From Halorubrum salinarum (GTDB taxonomy: Archaea; Halobacteriota; Halobacteria; Halobacteriales; Haloferacaceae): DNA of 64,000 bases. The translations under genes and the position numbers were made by a program. The stretch is taken from positions 1,984,001-2,048,000 of the forward strand of contig NZ_CP053941.1 of NCBI RefSeq assembly GCF_013267195.1, given 5' to 3'. Positions 58,880-64,000 of this stretch are shown here, one piece after another. Each line of letters opens with the position of its first letter. Within the stretch, counting starts at the first letter, position 1. The notes below the pieces were generated by a model. It made no database searches. It had not been told where the DNA came from and saw only the letters and a list, made by a program, of their open reading frames with translations.

Positions 58880-59287
58880 TCAGAGTTCGTGTTCGATCGC
58901 CCAGTGGTGGAGGTGCGCGAAGGCGGGGAACAGCGACTCCGCCTTCTCCGTCGGCGTGTACTCCACCCGGGGCGGCACCTCGTCGTACGCCTCGCGGTCG
59001 AGCAGCCCCGCCTCGGTCAGCTCCTTCAACCGCGCCGAGAGCGTGTTCGGGGCGGCGTCGAGTTCGCTCTCCAGGTCGCTGAACCGCAGCGAGTCCTCGG
59101 CGAACGCGAACGCGCTCAACACCGCCATCGTGTGGGTCTTTCCGAGGAGATCCAGGAGCTCGGCCACCGTCCGACCGATGCGCTCCTGCTCCTCCGGGGC
59201 GAACGACTCCCGGAGGGCGGTCGCCTCCGCGCGAGTCAATCCCCCGCTCAGTCCGGGCACGTCCGGCACATCGCTCTGTCCGTTCAT
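58880..59287 (-). CDS. HxlR-family transcriptional regulator
   Basis: This 135-residue winged-helix protein has the HxlR core: LLDLLGKTHTMAVLSAFAFAEDSLRFSDLESELDAAPNTLSARLKELTEAGLLDREAYDEVPPRVEYTPTEKAESLFPAF (about 45-124). No cysteine is near the N-terminus, so it is not a thiol-type sensor. It is divergent from two NmrA-like oxidoreductase genes, with a perfect palindrome in between that is likely its operator. Confidence 0.92.
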   Translation of the reverse strand: MNGQSDVPDVPGLSGGLTRAEATALRESFAPEEQERIGRTVAELLDLLGKTHTMAVLSAFAFAEDSLRFSDLESELDAAPNTLSARLKELTEAGLLDREAYDEVPPRVEYTPTEKAESLFPAFAHLHHWAIEHEL

Positions 59288-59315
59288 CGAGCGATCACTG
59301 GACGCTATTGCTATT

Positions 59316-59330
59316 GTATCTTTGGGATAC
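59316..59330. promoter_or_regulatory. Inverted repeat at the hxlR-type promoter
   Basis: GTATC-N5-GATAC lies 29-43 bp before the regulator's ATG and overlaps its AT-rich core promoter. It could be a TATA region with chance symmetry or an autoregulation site. Confidence 0.4.
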
Positions 59331-59349
59331 AGGCCGAACGCGGGCTAAC

Positions 59350-59367
59350 ACTTCGAAGCTTCGAAGT
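59350..59367. promoter_or_regulatory. Perfect 18-bp palindrome, likely HxlR operator
   Basis: ACTTCGAAGCTTCGAAGT is its own reverse complement over all 18 bases. It ends 4 bp before the TATA-like AGTATAT (59372-59378) of the oxidoreductase gene starting at 59403, so a bound regulator would cover the BRE. Confidence 0.7.
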
Positions 59368-59402
59368 TACAAGTATATGTCCTCGGCGCGCCACTCTCCG
59401 GT

Positions 59403-60062
59403 ATGCGAATCGCAGTATTCGGTGCGTCGGGACGAACCGGCCGACCGCTCGTCGAACAGGCGCTCGACCGCGGGCACGAGGTGGTCGCGTTCGTCCGGGA
59501 CCCCGCGAGCCTCTCGTCGTCGGTCCGGGACGACGACCGGGTCGCCGTCGTCGCGGGCGACGCGTACACCGGCGACGGCGTCGACCGCGCCGTCGGCGGG
59601 GACGAGGCCTCGGTCGACGCCGTCGTCAGCGTCCTCGGACAGACCGACGGGAGCCCGGACGACCTCCTCACGGCGGCCGGCGAGCACGTGCTCGCGGCGA
59701 TGGACCAGCACGGCGTCGATCGCTTCGTGACGCTCGTCGGCGCGGGTGTCAGGGAGGAGGGCGAGTCGGTGAGTCTCGGCGGGAGGGTGATGGAGTCGCT
59801 CCTGAAGCTGCTGGCGCGGGCGGCTCTCGAAGACGCCCGCGACCACGTCGAGACCGTTCGGACCAGCGACGCGCGCTGGACGGTCGTTCGCGCCCCGCGC
59901 CTCACCGAGGACGAGCACACGGGCGCGTTCCGACACGGGACGGACCTCACGCTCGGGATGCGCGACGCCGCCGCGCGGGCGAACGTCGCGGCGTTCGTCC
60001 TCGACTGCCTCGAAGCGGAGACGTACGTCGGCGAGATGCCGAAGGTCGCGGACGAGCGATGA
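59403..60062 (+). CDS. NmrA/NAD(P)-binding SDR-like protein
   Basis: This 219-residue protein has an N-terminal Rossmann motif MRIAVFGASGRTGRPLVEQALDRGHEVVAFVRDP (GxxGxxG) and the atypical-SDR pattern VDAVVSVLGQT, FVTLVGAGVR, WTVVRAPRLTE. Such proteins bind NADPH and act as redox sensors or quinone/flavin reductases. Its stop overlaps the next start (ATGA). Confidence 0.88.
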   Translation: MRIAVFGASGRTGRPLVEQALDRGHEVVAFVRDPASLSSSVRDDDRVAVVAGDAYTGDGVDRAVGGDEASVDAVVSVLGQTDGSPDDLLTAAGEHVLAAMDQHGVDRFVTLVGAGVREEGESVSLGGRVMESLLKLLARAALEDARDHVETVRTSDARWTVVRAPRLTEDEHTGAFRHGTDLTLGMRDAAARANVAAFVLDCLEAETYVGEMPKVADER

Positions 60063-60913
60063 CGGACCGGCTGCTCGTCACCGGCGCGACAGGGACCGTC
60101 GGCGATCCGCTCGTCAGAGCGCTCGCGGACCGGGACGCGTCCGTCCGCGTGGCGACCCGGAGCCCGGAGCACGCGCGGGACGCGTTCGGCGACGGGCCGG
60201 AGCCCGTGGCGTTCGACCTCGGTCGCCCCGAGACGTGGGGGGCGGCGCTGGCTGGCGCCGACCGGCTCTTCCTCCTGTACCCGCCGGGGAGCGCGGTGAG
60301 CGACGTCCGCGAGTTCGCCGACGCCGCCGACCGCGTGGGCGTCGAGCACGTGGTGTTCCTCTCGATCCTCGGCGCGGAGAAGCTCCCGGTCCTCCCCCAT
60401 CGTCGGATCGAGCGCCACCTCGCCGGGACCGGCATGGACCACACGTTCCTCCGCGCCTCGTGGTTCGCCCAGAACCTGAGCGAGATCCACCGCCGAGAGA
60501 TCGTCGAGCGCGACGAGATATTCGTCCCGGCCGGCGACGGCGTCCTGAGCTTCACCGACGCGCGGGACGTCGCGGCGGTCGCCGCGCGGGTGCTCACCGA
60601 GCCGGGCCACGCGAACCGGGCGTACGACCTCACCGGCCCGGCCGCGCTCGACTTCGAGGAGGTGGCCGACGTCTTCACAGAGGTGCTCGACAGACCGATC
60701 GCGTACGCCGACCCGTCGCGGCTGACGTTCGCGCGGCGGATGTACGAACGCGGCTTCTCCCCGGGGTTCGTCGCGTTCATGACCATCGAATACTCGGTCG
60801 TGCGGCTGGGTCGCTCCGGCCGGACGACGGGCGACATCGAGGCGGTCCTCGGGCGCCCGCCGCGGACGGTCCGCGAGTTCGTCGCGGACTACGCGGACGA
60901 GTTCCGACCGTAG
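60059..60913 (+). CDS. NmrA family NAD(P)-binding protein
   Basis: This 284-residue atypical SDR begins RLLVTGATGTVGDPLVRALADRDASVRVATRSPEHA and contains GADRLFLLYPP, HVVFLSILGAEKLPVLPHRRIERHLAGTGMDHTFLRASWFAQNLSEIHRREI (about 99-150) and a VLGRPPRTVREFVADY end. The pattern is like QorB-type NADPH:quinone reductases or NmrA. Co-translated with the preceding gene and probably under HxlR control, suggesting response to an electrophile or quinone. Confidence 0.9.
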   Translation: MTDRLLVTGATGTVGDPLVRALADRDASVRVATRSPEHARDAFGDGPEPVAFDLGRPETWGAALAGADRLFLLYPPGSAVSDVREFADAADRVGVEHVVFLSILGAEKLPVLPHRRIERHLAGTGMDHTFLRASWFAQNLSEIHRREIVERDEIFVPAGDGVLSFTDARDVAAVAARVLTEPGHANRAYDLTGPAALDFEEVADVFTEVLDRPIAYADPSRLTFARRMYERGFSPGFVAFMTIEYSVVRLGRSGRTTGDIEAVLGRPPRTVREFVADYADEFRP

Positions 60914-60951
60914 CGCGGCCGCGGTCTCCACCGGGGCGCCGTCGAGCGCCG

Positions 60952-61554
60952 CTACTGGTTCTCCAGGGCGTCGAGGATACAGGCGGCGGCGATCACCGCC
61001 TCCTTGGGCACGTCGCTCGCGTCGTCGATGGTGACCGTGTAGGCGTCCCGCATCGAGAACTGCCCCTCGATGTCGCCGACGTGGCCGCCGTCCGCGTCGA
61101 ATATCTCGTACTTGTTCGGGATCAGGTTCGCGGCGCCGACGAGGTGCCGGAGACCCGACAGCAGCTTGTTCTTGGACTTGATCGTCGCCAGCGCCTCCCC
61201 CGAGTCGGGGTCGCGGACCGTCCAGTTCTCGACGAACAGCGAGTAGTCCTCGTCGAGCACGACCACCTCCTCGCCGGTGCCCGCGTCGACGATGGCGTAG
61301 TTGCCGCCGATGTCGACGATCCCGCCCGCCTTCACCGAGAAGGCGTCCTCGTCGTCCCCGGTGACGAACGGGAACTCCTCTTTCAGCTTGAACATCTTCT
61401 GTTTCCCGCGGAGGACGACGTTCCCGGCGCTGTCCCGGACGGCGTACTTGTTCCGGACCAGTGACTGCGTCACCTCGTAGCGGTCGTCGCTGAGGTCGAC
61501 GGTCGAGATGTCGTACTTGCCCGACTCGGCGTCGGACGCGGAGGGGAACGGCAT
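60952..61554 (-). CDS. LURP-one-related (tubby-like) protein
   Basis: This 200-residue beta-barrel protein shows YEVTQSLVRNKYAVRDSAGNVVLRGKQKMFKLKEEFPFV (about 26-64), YAIVDAGTGEEVVVLDEDYSLFVENWTVRDPDSGEALATIKSK and a hydrophobic C-terminal helix 'PKEAVIAAACILDALEN', the LURP-one/scramblase-like layout. Function in archaea is unknown; the fold suggests membrane-lipid binding. Confidence 0.85.
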   Translation of the reverse strand: MPFPSASDAESGKYDISTVDLSDDRYEVTQSLVRNKYAVRDSAGNVVLRGKQKMFKLKEEFPFVTGDDEDAFSVKAGGIVDIGGNYAIVDAGTGEEVVVLDEDYSLFVENWTVRDPDSGEALATIKSKNKLLSGLRHLVGAANLIPNKYEIFDADGGHVGDIEGQFSMRDAYTVTIDDASDVPKEAVIAAACILDALENQ

Positions 61555-61609
61555 GGACGCGACGACGGCGAGCGGTCAAAAAAGCCTTCTGTTCGCGCCG
61601 ACCTGGGAG

Positions 61610-62764
61610 TCAGGGCGTCAGCCGGTCGACGGCGAGCCACTCCACGTCGGCGCCGTCGGCGGGAGGCCCGTCGCCGACCTCGGTCAGCGCGAACACCATC
61701 TCCTTGCGGACGCCGCCCGCGAGCCGCACGTCGAGCGAGAGTTCCCGGGGCGAGAACTCGTGACCCGGCCCCACCACGCGCACGAGGTGTTCGGAGTGCG
61801 GGAGGTCCTCGACCGTCTCCACGTCGAGGTACGTCCGGAAGTCGGCGCCGAACTTGAACCCGGTCTTCGGCACCGCGTCGGCCGCGCGGAGGCGCCGGTA
61901 GACGGCGAGCCGGCGGTCGAAGCGCTCGCCCTCCACGTCGCGGCCGCGGGCGACGATCCGGGCGGCGGCGTCCCCCGAGTCCGCGTCCGCGACCTCGGGG
62001 CTCCCGACCGACGCCGACAGCGACAGGCACCCGTCGGCGGCCAGCGACGCGGCCTCGACGAGTGAGAGCTGGAGCGCGCCCTCGACGTCGGCGGCGCGAC
62101 CGGTGAGCGGGCGTCCGTAGAACCCGCGGTCGTACAGCCCCTCGGGGGCGTCCCAGACCACGACGCGGTCCGCGAGGAGGACGCCGCTCAGGCCCGTCGG
62201 CGGCTCGTACCCGGTCGCGCCGTCGATCGCGCCCCCCTCCGCCGCGAAGTAGGTGATGTCCGACTCCTCGTCGACGACCGCGAGCGTGCGCCCCGCGAGC
62301 CCGGCGGCCGCGACCGACTCGCGCTCGCCGACGACCTGGATCGGGTACTTCACGTTCCCCGTGTCCGGGGTCTCGCCGCGCTCGTAGGCGACGAAGTCGA
62401 CCGCGTCGCTCGCCGCGTCGCGCCCGCCGGGCCACGGCTCGCGTGCGGGCGAGAGGTAGAAGCCGCGGTCGCGGAGGTCCGAGTAGACGAGGAACCGCAC
62501 CGCGAAGCGGTCGGCCGCGGCGGCGCTCGCGACGAAGAAGCGCTCGAAGCCGACCGGGTCGGCGTCGGTCCCGGCGCTCCCGTCGCCGCCGAGTTCGATC
62601 CCCGAGAGGTCGCCGCGGAACAGCAGGTGGGCGGCCTCGACCCGCGAGAGCGCGATCTCGTTGCCGTCGAGCGGTCGCCCGTACCCCCGGGCGTCGTAGA
62701 AGCGCTGGCGGGCGTCCCCGCCGACGCGGACCGCGTCGCCCCGCAGGTGGCCGGTCGGTTGCAT
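61610..62764 (-). CDS. endA: tRNA-splicing endonuclease EndA
   Basis: This 384-residue protein is the tandem (two-repeat) EndA that cuts bulge-helix-bulge introns in pre-tRNAs. The C-terminal half has the catalytic set: tyrosine in FKFGADFRTYLDVE, histidine in HSEHLVRVV and lysine in GVRKEMVFAL (about 300-365). The N-terminal half repeats the fold in degenerate form (LVYSDLRDRGFYLSP...). Acidic inserts make it longer than typical haloarchaeal EndA. TrpRS, a common neighbour in haloarchaea, is absent. Confidence 0.92.
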   Translation of the reverse strand: MQPTGHLRGDAVRVGGDARQRFYDARGYGRPLDGNEIALSRVEAAHLLFRGDLSGIELGGDGSAGTDADPVGFERFFVASAAAADRFAVRFLVYSDLRDRGFYLSPAREPWPGGRDAASDAVDFVAYERGETPDTGNVKYPIQVVGERESVAAAGLAGRTLAVVDEESDITYFAAEGGAIDGATGYEPPTGLSGVLLADRVVVWDAPEGLYDRGFYGRPLTGRAADVEGALQLSLVEAASLAADGCLSLSASVGSPEVADADSGDAAARIVARGRDVEGERFDRRLAVYRRLRAADAVPKTGFKFGADFRTYLDVETVEDLPHSEHLVRVVGPGHEFSPRELSLDVRLAGGVRKEMVFALTEVGDGPPADGADVEWLAVDRLTP

Positions 62765-62831
62765 ACCCGTGGGGCCGGGCGGCCGAGGGAAGGGGGTTGC
62801 GGTCGCGCCCGGCCGGCGCGCCGCGTCGCCC

Positions 62832-63746
62832 TCACGCGAGGTCGTCCAGTATCGCGTCGATCCGGCTCCGCAGTCGGTCGGCCTTCCGCGCGGTCTCCGC
62901 CGGGCCGTTCTGGTCCTGAACGTACAGCGACTCGAAGTAGTACACCGTGTTCAACAGCGCGTATCGGGGCGCTCGCCGGTCGAATCCGGGCGGCAGCGAC
63001 CGGACCGACTCGTACCCCTCGCGAAACGCGGTCCGCGGCTCGCTTTCCCCCGGCCCGAACGCCGGGAGGACCGTCCGCCAGTAGTCGTACTCGCCGGGCG
63101 CGGCGATCGCGTGCTCGAAGTCTATCACGCACGCCACCTCCCCGTCGGCGACCGCGACGTGCTCGGGCGTGGCCCACCCGTGACAGCAGACCGGCTCGCC
63201 GGCGCCGGCGAACGCGTCGGGCCGCTCGGCGAGGTGGTCGAGCACCCGGTCGGCCGCGTCGCCGTGCCCGTACCGAGCGAGGACCGGGCGGCGCGCCTCG
63301 ACGTACTCGACCGCGGCGGCGCCCCACTCGTCGCGGCCGCGGACCGCGAACGCCTCGTCGGCCCGGAACGCGCCGTACGCGTCGACGAGCGGCGCCGTCT
63401 CCCCGTGGAGCGTCGCCAGCCCGCGGCCCGCGGCGCGCGCCCACGCCTCGTCCGCCTCGTGGTCCGCCTCGGCCGCGGGGGCGTCGGGGTGCCACGCCGC
63501 GACGTAGTAGCTGTCCCCGATACACAGCGGCTCGGGCACCGGGACGGAGGTACGGTCGGCGACGCCGGCCATCACCCGCCCCTCCCGCTCCGCGTTCCCG
63601 GTCGGGCCGGTGTTCCCCTTGTAGACGGCGCGGCGGCCGTCGACCGACACCTCGTACACCTCGTGCGGCGGCACGTCGTGGAGCCGGCGACGGACCTCGT
63701 GGCTGTCGAACGCCGCGTCGAGCCGTTCGGCGATTTCGCGTTTCAT
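62832..63746 (-). CDS. APH-like kinase family protein with altered catalytic loop
   Basis: This 304-residue aminoglycoside-phosphotransferase-fold protein has an ATP-binding N-lobe (EVSVDGRRAVYKGNTGPTGNAEREGRVMAGV), the metal-binding VIDFEHAIAAPGEYDYWR, and a catalytic-loop position reading CCHGWATPEHVAV. The usual loop is H-G-D-x-x-x-x-N, so the catalytic Asp and the Asn are replaced by Trp and His. It may be inactive as a kinase or use another residue. The start MKREIAERLD is chosen over upstream starts with no conserved residues. Confidence 0.82.
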   Translation of the reverse strand: MKREIAERLDAAFDSHEVRRRLHDVPPHEVYEVSVDGRRAVYKGNTGPTGNAEREGRVMAGVADRTSVPVPEPLCIGDSYYVAAWHPDAPAAEADHEADEAWARAAGRGLATLHGETAPLVDAYGAFRADEAFAVRGRDEWGAAAVEYVEARRPVLARYGHGDAADRVLDHLAERPDAFAGAGEPVCCHGWATPEHVAVADGEVACVIDFEHAIAAPGEYDYWRTVLPAFGPGESEPRTAFREGYESVRSLPPGFDRRAPRYALLNTVYYFESLYVQDQNGPAETARKADRLRSRIDAILDDLA

Positions 63747-63916
63747 CGGGGACACCCGTCGGTTCCGGAGCGCGCACAAACCGGTTTTGGTCCCGACTCG
63801 CTGCCCGGGTCGGCGCCGGCGCGAGAGGTTCGGCGACCGGCGGCTCCGAAGCGCGTTCGGACGGTCGCTCGCGGCGACCGGACAAGGATAAAGAGCCGCC
63901 GGCGAGAACGTGGCGT

Positions 63917-64000
63917 ATGAACGACACCGCAGGGCTCCGGCTCACGGTGCGTGCCGCCGAGAAGCGGGACGCGGGCCGGGGCATCGCCAGGCTCCCCGAG
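63917..64000 (+). CDS. cdc48: Cdc48/VAT-type AAA+ ATPase (partial, N-terminus only)
   Basis: The first 28 codons read MNDTAGLRLTVRAAEKRDAG then RGIARLPE, the start of the double-psi barrel N-domain of archaeal Cdc48 ('V..A...D.GrGIARl'). A GATAAAG element (63886-63892) is about 25-31 bp before the ATG. The rest of the roughly 750-residue unfoldase lies beyond the window. Confidence 0.85.
   Translation, partial: MNDTAGLRLTVRAAEKRDAGRGIARLPE

Overview
The window comes from a halophilic archaeon of the Haloferacales, most like Halorubrum. The evidence is its very GC-rich third codon positions, strongly acidic proteins, archaeal information-processing genes (TFE, eIF1, EndA, Trm56, Cdc48), twin-arginine lipoproteins and the usual haloarchaeal promoter: a TATA-like box about 25-30 bp before an ATG or GTG with almost no leader. 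I used that spacing to choose several starts (KaiC-like, Dna2-like, MenB, actin homolog, UbiA). The region looks chromosomal. There is no transposase, integrase, CRISPR array or rRNA, and only one tRNA.

Layout. 0-16 kb: partial tfe, a pseudo-M48 membrane protein, a LOV-type histidine kinase divergent from a double-domain KaiC-like ATPase, trm56, purC, a PhoU-like protein, a Dna2-like nuclease-helicase, hisI, a DUF92 membrane protein and several haloarchaeal unknowns. 15-22 kb: HAD phosphatase, GTP cyclohydrolase III, menB, a CBS protein, and quinol NO reductase (norB) divergent from a MoaD/ThiS-like protein. 22-28 kb: tRNA-Leu(UAA) with two extra copies of its 3' end, a ferredoxin, a lipoprotein operon that runs in frame into archaeal shikimate kinase, then chorismate mutase. 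28-40 kb: a catabolic island with a NikR-like regulator, an acyl-CoA dehydrogenase, two enolase-superfamily sugar-acid dehydratases, a LarA-like nickel racemase/epimerase, an SDR, a cupin, an FAH-family hydrolase, UspA and a TAXI-TRAP transporter. 40-48 kb: a truncated P-ATPase-like protein, CheF, 2Fe-2S ferredoxin, a PaaB-like protein plus AhbC-type radical SAM heme enzyme, a cysteine-rich HTH-10 regulator of the NarO/DmsR kind, an actin homolog (salactin/volactin), DGGGP synthase and eIF1. 48-64 kb: a MoxR-DUF58-transglutaminase operon, dihydroorotase, SerRS, an ABC-2 exporter, an HxlR regulator facing two NmrA-like oxidoreductases, EndA, an APH-like kinase and the start of cdc48.

Links between genes. 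A palindrome of the form CGAAC-N2-GTTCG lies just upstream of the promoters of norB and the MoaD-like gene, and an extended 20-bp perfect version lies upstream of the PaaB-like/ahbC operon. A NarO-like regulator is encoded just beyond that operon. I propose an anaerobic regulon joining NO reduction to heme supply. In the 30-40 kb island the genes fit non-phosphorylative degradation of a sugar or sugar acid through a diketo-acid hydrolase route, with a nickel-dependent epimerase at a 2-hydroxyacid step and uptake by the TRAP system. No intergenic stretch exceeds about 300 bp; those of about 100-270 bp hold promoters, palindromes or the tRNA-end repeats listed below.
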